Source: Limimaricola variabilis (GTDB lineage: Bacteria; Pseudomonadota; Alphaproteobacteria; Rhodobacterales; Rhodobacteraceae). Taken from it: a stretch of DNA of 47,162 nt. Under the pieces are notes generated by a model. It worked only from the letters and a program-made list of their open reading frames with translations. It did not search any database and had not been told where the DNA came from. The stretch covers positions 1-47,162 of the forward strand of contig NZ_JACIBX010000020.1 in assembly GCF_014195545.1 (NCBI RefSeq), given 5' to 3'. Below are positions 1 through 8,685 of the stretch, one piece after another (positions within the stretch are counted from its first letter, which is position 1; every line of letters begins with the position of its first letter). The translations under genes were made by a program, and so were the position numbers.

Positions 1-28
1 CGGTCGTCAGCCAGAAAAGGTTGCTCAT
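1..28 (-). CDS. IS5-family transposase, N-terminal fragment (runs off window)
   Basis: Only nine codons are visible, reading MSNLFWLTT on the minus strand, before the window edge. This start is recognisable as that of the DDE transposases of the IS5 family, which cut and paste the element through a DDE catalytic core that would lie outside the window. GAGGAG sits eight bases before the ATG, a normal translation signal. An ATG nine bases upstream in another frame is possible but gives no known protein start. Identification rests on a very short stretch. Confidence 0.55.
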
Positions 29-89
29 TGATCATGCTCCTCGGGGAGCCTGAATCACGCAGCCTCATCAAGATCAATGGGTCCTGAGC
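1..89 (-). mobile_element. End of an IS5-family (IS427-like) insertion sequence
   Basis: Read on the minus strand, a GAGGAG ribosome site (positions 37-42) is followed by an ATG at 28 that opens with MSNLFWLT, the usual N-terminus of IS5-family transposases in Rhodobacteraceae. About 60 bases of non-coding DNA lie outside it and end near CTAG (90-93). That is a plausible target sequence for this IS group, and host coding sequence resumes there. The outer tip (about 73-89, TCAATGGGTCCTGAGCC) would be the terminal inverted repeat. The other IS end lies outside the window, so the repeat and the target duplication cannot be confirmed here. Confidence 0.62.
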
Positions 90-1268
90 CTAGCCTTCGC
101 CTCGAGCGCGCAAGCGGGGGGGCTTGCGGCGCCCATCCTCCAGCCGGGGCTGCCCCCCGTGGCCGGAGCGGAACGCGGCGTGGCGGGCGAGATTGCCTAT
201 AACAACCCGGCCACCCGCCGCAGCGTCGCCGATGCGCCGCGCTATGCAGCGTCCTGCGCCGCCGTGGCGCCGGTGATCCGGGCGCTTCAGGCGCAGGGCT
301 TCTCCGCCTTCGATGTGGCAGTCGGCCCCAGCCAAGCGCGGATCGCCGCTATCCGCGGCGACGTCATGAACGAGTTCGTCTATGACTGTCGGACCGGTCA
401 GCCGCTGTCGCAGCGCGGCGCACGCGTCTCCGGTAGCCGCGCACCGGGCATCACCTACGCGGCACGGGCCGAGAGCCGCGACTTCGTCGATCTCGGTGGT
501 GCTGTCGGTACCGCCGCGACGGCCGCTCTCGCGGCGAATGCTCTGAATGGCGGCGGCGCGTCGACCGATGCTACGCTGCAAGGCGGGGTGTCGGTGGCGG
601 GAAGCGCAGATCTTCCGCAGGCCGGTGGCACGACCGAGGTTGCGGCAGGGACGCAGGCGACCGGATCGGGTTCAGCCGGCGGCACGGGTGGAACGACTGC
701 AGTGGTCGACGCCACCGGCTCGGCTTCCGTCGGCGGTACAACCGTGACGGAAGCCCGGGCGACCGGGACGGCGACTTCGACCTCGACCTCGACCGCAGTG
801 GCGACGGCCAGCGCCGACGGTTCGGCGACGTCCGAAACCAGCACCGAAGCGCGCGGATCGCGTTCGGGGGGCCTGTTCGGCATGTTCAACAAGGATCGCC
901 GTGACGACCGCAAGGCGCGGAACGACCATCGCGACGATGACGATGAAGACGAGGATCGCGACCTTGCCGATCGCGACCGCGATGGCAAGGAGCGCGGACG
1001 GCGTGGCGGCTGCGGCGACGTCGATGACGACGAAAACCGCTCGGACGGGAAAGACAATTGCGGACATGGCAACAATGCCGACGGGATCGACGAGGACAAT
1101 CCCGGTCTCGCGAATGGTGGCGGGCCCGCCGACAAGGCCGGCTCCGGCGATGGCAAGGGCCCGGGGCAGGGTGGTCTCGGCGGCAAGGCCAAGGCCGACG
1201 CGTCCGGCACAACCGACAAGGCAGCCAAATCCGACAGCAATGCCAAGGGCCAGAAGGGCCGCGGCTGA
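90..1268 (+). pseudogene. Exported PepSY-like protein with acidic low-complexity tail, 5' end lost to IS
   Basis: The open frame can be read back from the first possible start (GTG at 159) to about position 90. There it encodes LAFASSAQA followed by GG, the end of a Sec signal peptide with an AxA cleavage site. No ATG, GTG or TTG exists upstream before the stop at 51-53, which suits truncation by the adjacent IS end. The first ~100 residues after cleavage resemble a PepSY-type fold (a VIRALQAQGF helix, then EFVYDCRTGQPL). They are followed by an Ala/Thr/Ser/Gly-rich linker, a run dominated by Asp, Arg and Glu, and a CGHGNNADGIDEDNPG segment seen in other exported roseobacter proteins. The function is unknown. 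A shortened product from GTG 159 would lack a signal peptide. Confidence 0.6.
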
Positions 1269-1303
1269 CGCGACACGGTTGTATCGACCGCTTTGAAACT
1301 CCG

Positions 1304-1332
1304 AAGGCCCGCGCTTCCATGGCGCGGGCCTT
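1304..1332 (+). terminator. GC-rich hairpin after the PepSY-like gene
   Basis: The arms AAGGCCCGCGC (1304-1314) and GCGCGGGCCTT (1322-1332) are perfectly complementary over 11 bp with a 7-base loop. The hairpin lies 36 bases after the stop codon. No T-run follows, so it may be a weak or Rho-assisted terminator or an mRNA-stabilising structure. Confidence 0.5.
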
Positions 1333-1447
1333 GTCGCATTCGAGGCCCTGCGCATGGCGACGCGTTGCCGCGCGGCATGGGAACGGGTCGCGGCAGGCCA
1401 CCTGTCGCCCGATCACACAGCGTTCGCTAAAACATGATCTGTGACGC

Positions 1448-1472
1448 TTGGTAAATCTCCGTGATTTGCCAA
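1448..1472. promoter_or_regulatory. Inverted repeat overlapping the prkA promoter -35
   Basis: TTGGTAAATC (1448-1457) and GATTTGCCAA (1463-1472) are inverted copies with one mismatch, separated by TCCGT. The right arm contains the proposed -35 element TTGCCA. This geometry suits a dimeric regulator's operator; the regulator is unknown. Confidence 0.42.
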
Positions 1473-1493
1473 TGTGTCGCGCCCACATAATAT
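1466..1493 (+). promoter_or_regulatory. Predicted sigma70-type promoter of prkA operon
   Basis: TTGCCA (1466-1471), a 16-base spacer and TAATAT (1488-1493) form a near-consensus housekeeping promoter, with a start of transcription expected near 1500. E. coli yeaGH is known to depend on stress sigma factors, so other promoters may also exist. Confidence 0.45.
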
Positions 1494-1569
1494 GATGGAA
1501 AGAAAAAGATTCGCCTTCCGGGGGGACGGACCGCGTGCCGAGCACGCCAACCGACGAGAGAATGGGCCG

Positions 1570-3504
1570 ATGGATGTCTTTACCCGCTACGCCGAAAACT
1601 ACGCCAGCTCGCGTACCGAGGAGCTGAGCCTGCAGGAATACCTCCTGCGATGTCGGGAGGACCCATCAGTGCGTGCCACCGCCGCAGAGCGGATGATGCG
1701 CGCGATAGGCGAGCCGGAACTGGTGGATACCAGCCACGACCAGCGGCTCGGCCGGATCTTTCTCAACCGCACCGTCAAGATCTACCGCGCCTTCGAAAGC
1801 CTCTATGGCAACGAGGAGGTGGTCGAGCGGATCGTCGGATTCTTCCGCCACGCGAGCCAAGGCCTCGAGGAGCGCAAGCAGATCCTCTACCTGCTCGGCC
1901 CCGTCGGCGGCGGCAAGTCGACCATCGCCGAAATCCTCAAGGCGTTGATGGAAAAGGAGCCGATCTACGTTCTCAAGGCCGGTGACCAGATCAGCCCGGT
2001 CTTCGAAAGCCCGCTTGGGCTGTTCGATCGCGAGCGTTTCGGCGATCTACTGGAGGACAAGTACGACATTCCGCGCCGCCTGCTCACCGGGTTGATCAGC
2101 CCCTGGGCGGTCAAGCGGCTCGAGGAGTTCGGCGGCGACATCTCGCGCTTCTCGGTGGTGAAGATGCAGCCCTCGCGGCTCAGGCAGATCGGCGTCACCA
2201 AGACCGAGCCGGGCGACGAGAACAACCAGGACGTCTCGGCGCTGGTCGGCAAGCTCGACATCCGCAAGCTCGAACACATGGGCCAGGACGACCCGGATGC
2301 CTACAGCTACTCGGGCGGCCTCAACCGCACCACCCAGGGCCTGCTCGAGTTCGTCGAGATGTTCAAGGCGCCGATCAAGGTGCTGCACCCGCTGCTGACC
2401 GCGACGCAGGAGGGCAGTTATACCGGCACCGAGAACATCGGCGCGATGCCCTACCAGGGCCTGATCATCGCCCACTCCAACGAGGCCGAATGGCGCCAGT
2501 TCAAGGGCAACCGCAACAACGAGGCCTTCCTCGACCGGATCTCGGTGGTCAAGATTCCCTACTGTCTGCGCGCCACCGAGGAAGCGCGGATCTACGACAA
2601 GCTCCTGCGCGAAAGCTCTCTCGGCAGCGCGCCCTGCGCCCCCGAGACGCTGCCGATCCTCGCGCGATTCTCGGTGCTCACCCGGCTGCAGGAGCACGAG
2701 AACTCGACCCTCTACGCCAAGATGCGCACCTATGATGGCGAGACGCTCAAGCATACCGACCCCAAGGCGCGCAGCATGCAGGAGTATCGCGACGCCGCCG
2801 GTGCCGATGAGGGGATGACCGGCATCTCGACCCGCTTCGCCTTCAAGGTGCTGGCCGAGACGATCAACCACGATGTCGACGAGGTCGGCGCCGATCCGGT
2901 GCACCTGATGTACGTGCTCGAACAGGCGGTCCGGCGCGAACAGTTCCCCGAGGAAATCGAGGCGCGCTATCTCGACCATCTGAAGTCCGATCTCGCGCCG
3001 CGCTACGCCGAGTTCATCGGCGAGGAGATCCAGAAGGCCTATCTCGAGAGCTACGCCGATTACGGCCAGAACCTGTTCGACCGCTACATCGCCTATGCCG
3101 ACGCCTGGATCGAGGACCAGGACTACAAGGATCCCGATACCGGGCAGATGTTCGACCGCGACGTGCTCGAGGCGGAACTGGCCAAGATCGAGAAGCCGGC
3201 GGGGGTGTCGAACCCCAAGGACTTCCGCAACGAGGTGGTCAAGTTCGTGCTCAGGGCACGCGCCGAGAACGAGGGCCGCAACCCCGACTGGCGCGGCTAC
3301 GAAAAGCTGCGGCGGGTGATCGAGAAGCGGATGTTCAGCCGGGTCGAGGACCTGTTGCCGGTGGTGAGCTTCGGCGCCAAGCGCGACAAGGACACGGATG
3401 CCAAGCATGCCGAGTTCGTGGAGCGGATGGGCGAGCGGGGCTACACGCCGCGCCAGGTGAGGAGGCTCGTCGAATGGTACATGCGGGTGAACAAGGCCGG
3501 ATGA
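1570..3504 (+). CDS. prkA: PrkA-family serine protein kinase (YeaG)
   Basis: Cytoplasmic AAA+-like serine kinase of the PrkA/YeaG family, 644 residues, the same length as E. coli YeaG. The start MDVFTRYAENY matches the family and has GACGAGAG about nine bases upstream. The ATG at 1474 would add a non-homologous leader. Visible motifs are the Walker A GPVGGGKS at residues 110-117, the family signature around KTEPGDENNQD, and the conserved C-terminal kinase-like region including DPDTGQMFDRD. In E. coli the family acts in nitrogen starvation and general stress. The gene is followed after 13 bases by yeaH and then spoVR, a widely conserved trio thought to act together. The family assignment is very secure; the substrate in this organism is unknown. 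Confidence 0.96.
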   Translation: MDVFTRYAENYASSRTEELSLQEYLLRCREDPSVRATAAERMMRAIGEPELVDTSHDQRLGRIFLNRTVKIYRAFESLYGNEEVVERIVGFFRHASQGLEERKQILYLLGPVGGGKSTIAEILKALMEKEPIYVLKAGDQISPVFESPLGLFDRERFGDLLEDKYDIPRRLLTGLISPWAVKRLEEFGGDISRFSVVKMQPSRLRQIGVTKTEPGDENNQDVSALVGKLDIRKLEHMGQDDPDAYSYSGGLNRTTQGLLEFVEMFKAPIKVLHPLLTATQEGSYTGTENIGAMPYQGLIIAHSNEAEWRQFKGNRNNEAFLDRISVVKIPYCLRATEEARIYDKLLRESSLGSAPCAPETLPILARFSVLTRLQEHENSTLYAKMRTYDGETLKHTDPKARSMQEYRDAAGADEGMTGISTRFAFKVLAETINHDVDEVGADPVHLMYVLEQAVRREQFPEEIEARYLDHLKSDLAPRYAEFIGEEIQKAYLESYADYGQNLFDRYIAYADAWIEDQDYKDPDTGQMFDRDVLEAELAKIEKPAGVSNPKDFRNEVVKFVLRARAENEGRNPDWRGYEKLRRVIEKRMFSRVEDLLPVVSFGAKRDKDTDAKHAEFVERMGERGYTPRQVRRLVEWYMRVNKAG

Positions 3505-3517
3505 GAAAGGGGCGGGC

Positions 3518-4834
3518 ATGACGCATTTCATCGACCGCCGTCTCAACCCCAAAGGCCGCAACCTCGGCAATCGACGACGCTTCATCGGCCGCATCAAGGC
3601 GCATGTGCGCGAAGCGGTCGACGCGAGCGTGCGCAAGCGCGGCATCACCGACATGGAGGCGGGCACCGAGGTTTCGGTGCCGCGCGACAGCCTCGGCGAG
3701 CCGAGCTTTCGCCACGCCTCCAAGGGGGGCACCCGCGAGGGGGTGCTGCCCGGCAACCGCGAATACCGCGCCGGCGACGAGATCCCGCGCCCCCAGCAGG
3801 GCGGCGGCGGGGCCGGGCGGCAGGGCGCACCAGACGGCGAGGGCGAAGACGACTTCGTCTTCGCGCTGTCGCGCGACGAGTTCCTGGACATCTTCTTCGA
3901 GGATCTCGAACTGCCCGATCTGATCAAACGCAGCCTCGCCGGCAGCGCCGTGCACCGGCCGCGCCGCGCCGGGCTTTCGGTCACCGGCGCGCCTGCCAAC
4001 CTCAATGTCGGCCGCACCATGCGCCGCGCCATGGGGCGGCGGATCGCGCTGCGGCGTCCGTCGGACGCCGCGCTCGAAGAGTTGCGGGACAGGCTCTTCG
4101 CGCTCGAAGCGGTGTTCGAGCCGGATGCCGAGCAGCGCGCCGAGATGGCCCGGCTGCGCGAGGAACTCGAAGCCGCGACCACGCATCGCAAGCGGGTGCC
4201 CTATCTCGATCCGCTCGATCTGCGCTACAGCCATTTCGAGCCGCAGCCCGAGCCCCGCGCCCGCGCCGTCATGTTCTGCCTGATGGACGTGTCGGCCTCG
4301 ATGGGCGCGCGCGAGAAGGACCTCGCCAAGCGGTTCTTCGTGCTGCTGCACCTGTTTCTGCGACGCCGCTACGAGACGGTCGAGTTGGTCTTCATCCGGC
4401 ACACACATCTGGCCTCGGAAGTCGACGAGCAGACCTTCTTCTACTCGCGCGAGAGCGGCGGCACGATGGTCTCGACCGCGCTGGCCGAGATGCATCGCGT
4501 GCAGTCCGAGCGCTACCCTGCCTCGGAGTGGAACATCTACGCGGCCCAGGCCTCGGATGGCGACAACTACCAAGGCGACAGCCGCGACTGCCAGAGCTGG
4601 CTCGAGGGTGAGCTTCTCAAGGTCTGCCAGCACTTCGCCTATGTCGAGATCATCGGCGAGGCCGAGGCGCGGATCCTGCGCGACGCGGCACGCGGCACCG
4701 AGCTGTGGATGGCCTATCGCGAGGTCGCATCGCGCTGGCCCAACTTCGCGATGCGCCGCGTGGCCGGGTCGGGCGACATCTACCCGGTCTTCCGCGACCT
4801 CTTCGCCCGCAAGACGGAGGCGGCGCATGGCTGA
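3518..4834 (+). CDS. yeaH: YeaH/DUF444 family protein with VWA-like domain
   Basis: A 438-residue member of the DUF444 family, close in length to E. coli YeaH (about 427). The N-terminus (THFIDRRLNPKGRNLGNRRRF) is typical. A MIDAS-like DVSAS sits at residues 257-261 inside a von Willebrand A-like fold, suggesting metal-dependent protein binding. A Gly/Gln-rich linker lies around residue 90-105. It follows prkA by 13 bases and its last 8 bases overlap the start of spoVR, so translation is probably coupled. It is presumed to be a partner or effector of the PrkA kinase. The molecular activity is not known. Confidence 0.93.
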   Translation: MTHFIDRRLNPKGRNLGNRRRFIGRIKAHVREAVDASVRKRGITDMEAGTEVSVPRDSLGEPSFRHASKGGTREGVLPGNREYRAGDEIPRPQQGGGGAGRQGAPDGEGEDDFVFALSRDEFLDIFFEDLELPDLIKRSLAGSAVHRPRRAGLSVTGAPANLNVGRTMRRAMGRRIALRRPSDAALEELRDRLFALEAVFEPDAEQRAEMARLREELEAATTHRKRVPYLDPLDLRYSHFEPQPEPRARAVMFCLMDVSASMGAREKDLAKRFFVLLHLFLRRRYETVELVFIRHTHLASEVDEQTFFYSRESGGTMVSTALAEMHRVQSERYPASEWNIYAAQASDGDNYQGDSRDCQSWLEGELLKVCQHFAYVEIIGEAEARILRDAARGTELWMAYREVASRWPNFAMRRVAGSGDIYPVFRDLFARKTEAAHG

Positions 4835-6302
4835 GCTGCTCTTCGACGGCCCGGACTGGAACTTCGACACGCTCCGGCGCACCACCGAGGCGATCGAGGA
4901 GGTCGCGCGCGACGATCTCGGGCTCGACGTCTATCCCAACCAGATCGAGATCATCTCGACCGAGCAGATGCTCGACGCCTATTCCTCGACCGGCATGCCG
5001 CTGATGTATCGGCACTGGTCCTTCGGCAAGCAGTTCATCCATCACGAGCGGCTCTATTCCAAGGGCGCGCAGGGGCTGGCCTACGAGATCGTCATCAACT
5101 CGGATCCCTGCATCTGCTACTGCCTCGAAGAGAACACCATGCCGATGCAGGCGCTGGTGATCGCCCATGCCGCCTTCGGCCATAACCACTTCTTCAAGTC
5201 GAACCACCTGTTCCGGCAATGGACCGACCCGCGCGGCATCCTCGACTATCTCGACTATGCCCGCAATTTCCTCAGCCGCTGCGAGGAACGTTACGGACCG
5301 GGGCGGGTGGAGCGGACGCTGGATGCGGCGCATGCGCTGATGAACGCCTCGGTCTTCCGCCATCGCCGTCCGGCGCAGCCCTCGCTGCGAGCCGAGGCCG
5401 AACGCGCCGAGAAGCGGATCGAGGAGGACGAGCGCGCCGCCCACTACTTGTGGAGTCGGCTCGAGGCCGAGCGGCGCTCCGATCCCGGTGAGGACGAGAT
5501 CGTGCAGCGGCGCCGTGCGCTCGGCCTGCCGGAGGAGAACATCCTCTACTTCCTCGAGCGCCACAGCCCGGTGCTCGAGCCGTGGCAGCGCCAGACGCTT
5601 CGGATCGTGCGCAACATGGCGCAGTATTTCTATCCGCAGCGCCAGACTCAAGTGATGAACGAGGGCTGCGCCTGCTTCGTGCATTTCCACATCCTCAACC
5701 GGCTGCACGAACAGGGCCGGATCGGCGATGGTGCGATGCTAGAGATCCTGCATAGCCATTCGAGCGTGCTGTTCCAGCCCGGCTACGATCACCCGGGCTA
5801 TAGCGGGCTGAACCCCTACGCGCTGGGTTTTGCCATGATGCGCGACATCCAGCGGATCTGCGAGGCGCCGGAGGAGGAGGACCGCGCCTGGTTCCCGGCC
5901 ATAGCCGGCTGCGGCGACTGGCGCGGCGTGCTCAAGGACGCCTGGGCCAATTACCGGGACGAGAGCTTCATCCAGCAGTTCCTCAGCCCCAAGGTGATGC
6001 GCGACCTGCGGCTCTTCGCGCTGCGCGACGCCGAAAGTGAGGAGACGCTGCGCGTCACCGCCATCCACGACGAAGGCGGCTATCATGCGGTGCGCGACAC
6101 GTTGGCGCGCAGCTACGACCTGTCGAGCCGCAGCCCCGACATCGAGGTTCTCGACGCGGATCTGGCGGGCGACCGCATCCTGCGGCTGCGCCATACCCTG
6201 CGCAACGACGTCCCCCTCGATCCGCGCGAGAGCGAGGCGACGCAGGCCTGCTTGCGGGAACTGTGGGGCTACGAGGTCGAGATCGAGGAACTGCAAAGCT
6301 GA
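4827..6302 (+). CDS. ycgB: SpoVR family protein (YcgB)
   Basis: A 491-residue SpoVR-family protein; E. coli YcgB is about 510. The start MAELLFDGPDWNFDTL at 4827 overlaps the end of yeaH by 8 bases. Recognisable blocks include LDVYPNQIEIISTEQMLDAY, the HWSFGKQF segment and the Cys/His-rich NEGCACFVHFHILNRLHEQG near residues 275-295, which could hold a metal. The family is needed for spore cortex formation in Bacillus, while in Gram-negatives it travels with prkA/yeaH as a stress protein. An 88-base gap with a new promoter follows, so the operon ends here. Biochemical function unknown. Confidence 0.94.
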   Translation: MAELLFDGPDWNFDTLRRTTEAIEEVARDDLGLDVYPNQIEIISTEQMLDAYSSTGMPLMYRHWSFGKQFIHHERLYSKGAQGLAYEIVINSDPCICYCLEENTMPMQALVIAHAAFGHNHFFKSNHLFRQWTDPRGILDYLDYARNFLSRCEERYGPGRVERTLDAAHALMNASVFRHRRPAQPSLRAEAERAEKRIEEDERAAHYLWSRLEAERRSDPGEDEIVQRRRALGLPEENILYFLERHSPVLEPWQRQTLRIVRNMAQYFYPQRQTQVMNEGCACFVHFHILNRLHEQGRIGDGAMLEILHSHSSVLFQPGYDHPGYSGLNPYALGFAMMRDIQRICEAPEEEDRAWFPAIAGCGDWRGVLKDAWANYRDESFIQQFLSPKVMRDLRLFALRDAESEETLRVTAIHDEGGYHAVRDTLARSYDLSSRSPDIEVLDADLAGDRILRLRHTLRNDVPLDPRESEATQACLRELWGYEVEIEELQS

Positions 6303-6314
6303 CCGATTGGATGC

Positions 6315-6341
6315 TTCAAGCAAATATATTTTAAGCTTGAA
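6315..6341. promoter_or_regulatory. Candidate MarR-type operator upstream of the anthranilate operon
   Basis: TTCAAGC (6315-6321) and GCTTGAA (6335-6341) are perfect inverted copies flanking a 13-base AT-rich core; arm centres are 20 bases apart, about two helical turns. The right arm overlaps the predicted -35 element (6337-6342). The MarR gene at 9440 lies within the operon this promoter would serve, so it is the natural candidate ligand-controlled repressor (inference). Confidence 0.5.
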
Positions 6342-6365
6342 ATGAATCGGCGCCGGGCCTAGCCT
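6337..6365 (+). promoter_or_regulatory. Predicted promoter of the anthranilyl-CoA operon
   Basis: TTGAAA (6337-6342), a 17-base spacer and TAGCCT (6360-6365) match a promoter form repeated at five other genes in this window. The start site would lie near 6372, leaving a leader of about 19 bases with GGGAGGGG just before the ATG at 6391. Confidence 0.45.
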
Positions 6366-6390
6366 TTCTCCGTAGCACCGGGGAGGGGTC

Positions 6391-8685
6391 ATGAAGATCG
6401 CATGCATCGGAGGCGGACCGGCGGGGCTCTACTTTGCCATTTCGGCCAAGCTTCGGGACCCGTCGCACGAGGTGGTGGTGATCGAGCGCAACCGCGCCGA
6501 CGACACCTTCGGTTGGGGCGTCGTGCTCTCGGACGAGACGCTCGACAACCTTGCTGCCAACGACCCTGTATCGGCCGCCGCGATCCGCGAGCATTTCGCC
6601 TATTGGGACGACGTCGCGGTGGTGAAGGGCGGCGAGCGGATCGTCTCCTCGGGCCACGGCTTCTGCGGCATCGGCCGCAAGCGTCTGCTGCTACTGCTGC
6701 AGGACCGCGCGCGCGAGCTGGGCGTAGAGCTGCGCTTTGAAACCGAGGCCAGCAGCGCTGCCGACTATGCTGCGGATTATGACCTCGTGGTCGCGGCCGA
6801 CGGGCTGAATTCCAAGACCCGAACAACGTTCGAACAGGAGTTCCGCCCGGAGATCGACCGCCGCCGCTGTCATTTCACATGGCTCGGCACGACCCAGAGC
6901 TTCGCCGACGCCTTCACCTTCATCTTCGAGAAGACCCGGCATGGCTGGGTCTGGGCGCATGCCTACCAGTTCGAGCCCGGCACCGCGACGTTCATTGTCG
7001 AATGTGCGCCAGAAACCTTTGCCGCCTGGGGCTTCGACAAGATGAGCCAGGAAGAGTCGGTCGCCACCTGCGAAGAGATCTTCCGCGACCATCTGGGCGG
7101 CCATCCCCTGATGTCTAACGCGCGCCATATCCGCGGCTCGGCCTGGATCAACTTTCCCCGCGTTCTATGCGAGCGCTGGTACACCGACAACATCGTGCTT
7201 CTGGGCGACGCCGCCGCCACTGCCCACTTCTCGATTGGCAGCGGCACCAAGCTGGCGCTCGAATCCGCGATCGCGCTGGCCGACGAGATCGCCCGCGCGC
7301 CCGACCTGTCGACCGCTTTCGCCGCCTATGAAGAGGCGCGCCGCGTCGAGGTGCTGCGCCTGCAATCGGCGGCGCGCAACTCGATGGAATGGTTCGAGGA
7401 GGTCGAGCGTTATCTCGATCTCGATCCCGTGCAGTTCAACTACTCGCTGCTGACCCGCAGCCAGCGCATCAGCCACGAGAACCTGCGCCTGCGCGACGCC
7501 GAATGGCTCAAGGGCGCCGAGCGCTGGTTCCAGACCCAAGCCGGCCTGCCCGAGGAGGCGCCGGTGCGCGCGCCGATGTTCGCGCCCTACAGGATGCGCG
7601 GCATGGAGCTTAAGAACCGCGTCGTGGTTTCGCCGATGGCGCAGTACAAGGCCGTGGATGGCGCGCCCACCGACTGGCACCTCGTGCATCTGGGCGAGCG
7701 GGCCAAGGGCGGCGCGGGGCTCGTCTATACCGAGATGACCTGCGTGAGTGCCGCGGGCCGGATCACGCCGGGCTGCCCGGGGCTCTATGCGCCCGAGCAC
7801 GAGACGGCATGGGCCCGGATCGTCGATTTCGTCCATGCCGAGACCGATGCGAAGATCTGCTGCCAGATCGGCCATTCGGGGCGCAAGGGTTCGACCCAGT
7901 TCGGCTGGGAGGAGATGGACGCACCGCTGAAGCAGGGCAACTGGGAGACCATTTCGGCCAGCCCGATCCCGTGGTCCGATAACAACCCCGCGCCGCGCGA
8001 GATGACCCGCGCCGACATGGAGGAGGTGACGGCGCAGTTCGTCGCCGCGACCGAGATGGCGGCGCGCGCGGGCTTCGACATGATCGAGCTGCACGCGGCG
8101 CATGGCTATCTCGTCTCGTCCTTCATTTCGCCCATGTCGAACCGGCGCAGCGACGAATATGGCGGCAGCCTCGAGAACCGCCTGCGCTGGCCACTCGAGG
8201 TGTTCCGGGCGATGCGGGCCGCGTGGCCCGAGGACAAGCCGATGTCGGTGCGGATCTCGGCCAATGACTGGGTCGGCGAGCACGGCGTGACGCCCGACGA
8301 GGCGGTCGAGATCGCGCGCGCCTTCTCGCAGGCCGGGGCCGACCTGATCGACGTCTCGGCGGGCCAGACCAGCATCGAGGCCAAGCCGGTCTATGGCCGC
8401 ATGTTCCAGACGCCGTTCTCCGACCGCATCCGCAACGAGGCGGGGCTCGCGACCATGGCGGTGGGCAACATCTACGAGGCCGACCACGTGAACTCGATCC
8501 TGATGGCGGGGCGCGCGGATCTCGTTGCCATCGCCCGGCCGCACCTCGCCGATCCCTACTGGACGCTGCACGCCGCCACCGCGATCGGCGATCGGCACGA
8601 GGACTGGCCGGTTCCCTATCTGCCCGGTCGCGACCAGGCCTGGCGTCTGGCCGATCGGGCCGAGCAGATGCAGGAGCGGGTCTGA
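6391..8685 (+). CDS. abmA: 2-Aminobenzoyl-CoA monooxygenase/reductase-type fusion flavoenzyme
   Basis: A 764-residue fusion of two flavoenzymes. Residues 1 to about 380 form an aromatic-ring FAD monooxygenase, with the dinucleotide motif GGGPAG near the N-terminus and the [14 protein letters not shown] flavin motif near residue 270-285. From about residue 395 comes an Old Yellow Enzyme domain ([38 protein letters not shown]). This order is that of 2-aminobenzoyl-CoA monooxygenase/reductase of Azoarcus, which hydroxylates and then reduces anthranilyl-CoA to a non-aromatic 2-amino-5-oxocyclohexene-carbonyl-CoA. Databases often call it salicylyl-CoA 5-hydroxylase. The 2-aminobenzoate-CoA ligase-like gene and tryptophan dioxygenase downstream favour the anthranilate role. 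Its stop overlaps the next start by one base. Confidence 0.85.
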   Translation: MKIACIGGGPAGLYFAISAKLRDPSHEVVVIERNRADDTFGWGVVLSDETLDNLAANDPVSAAAIREHFAYWDDVAVVKGGERIVSSGHGFCGIGRKRLLLLLQDRARELGVELRFETEASSAADYAADYDLVVAADGLNSKTRTTFEQEFRPEIDRRRCHFTWLGTTQSFADAFTFIFEKTRHGWVWAHAYQFEPGTATFIVECAPETFAAWGFDKMSQEESVATCEEIFRDHLGGHPLMSNARHIRGSAWINFPRVLCERWYTDNIVLLGDAAATAHFSIGSGTKLALESAIALADEIARAPDLSTAFAAYEEARRVEVLRLQSAARNSMEWFEEVERYLDLDPVQFNYSLLTRSQRISHENLRLRDAEWLKGAERWFQTQAGLPEEAPVRAPMFAPYRMRGMELKNRVVVSPMAQYKAVDGAPTDWHLVHLGERAKGGAGLVYTEMTCVSAAGRITPGCPGLYAPEHETAWARIVDFVHAETDAKICCQIGHSGRKGSTQFGWEEMDAPLKQGNWETISASPIPWSDNNPAPREMTRADMEEVTAQFVAATEMAARAGFDMIELHAAHGYLVSSFISPMSNRRSDEYGGSLENRLRWPLEVFRAMRAAWPEDKPMSVRISANDWVGEHGVTPDEAVEIARAFSQAGADLIDVSAGQTSIEAKPVYGRMFQTPFSDRIRNEAGLATMAVGNIYEADHVNSILMAGRADLVAIARPHLADPYWTLHAATAIGDRHEDWPVPYLPGRDQAWRLADRAEQMQERV

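Larger units (their letters stand above)
1333..1569 (+). other. Intergenic region upstream of prkA
   Basis: Together with the hairpin this is a gap of about 300 bases without a convincing gene. It holds a sigma70-like promoter and an inverted repeat, described separately, and a predicted leader of about 70 bases before the prkA start. An upstream in-frame ATG at 1474 would extend prkA by 32 residues. That extension lies on top of the promoter and is not part of the known protein family. Confidence 0.5.

Noticed and set aside
114-122. Seven-G run as a possible frameshift explaining the missing start of the first gene
   Set aside because: Shifting frame there gives no signal peptide upstream; the current frame already reads a proper AQA cleavage site, and the adjacent IS end explains the loss better.
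455-1378. Minus-strand Pro/Ser/Arg-rich open frame opposite the PepSY-like gene
   Set aside because: Its composition simply mirrors the repetitive Asp/Gly/Thr codons of the plus strand, and it covers the hairpin.
1474-1569. Upstream in-frame ATG extending PrkA by 32 residues
   Set aside because: The extension lies over the predicted promoter and the family starts at MDVFTRY; the resulting 644 residues match E. coli YeaG.
2047-4191. Very long open frame on the minus strand opposite prkA and yeaH
   Set aside because: The plus-strand genes there are highly conserved families; the antisense frame is a GC-rich shadow with no recognisable domain.
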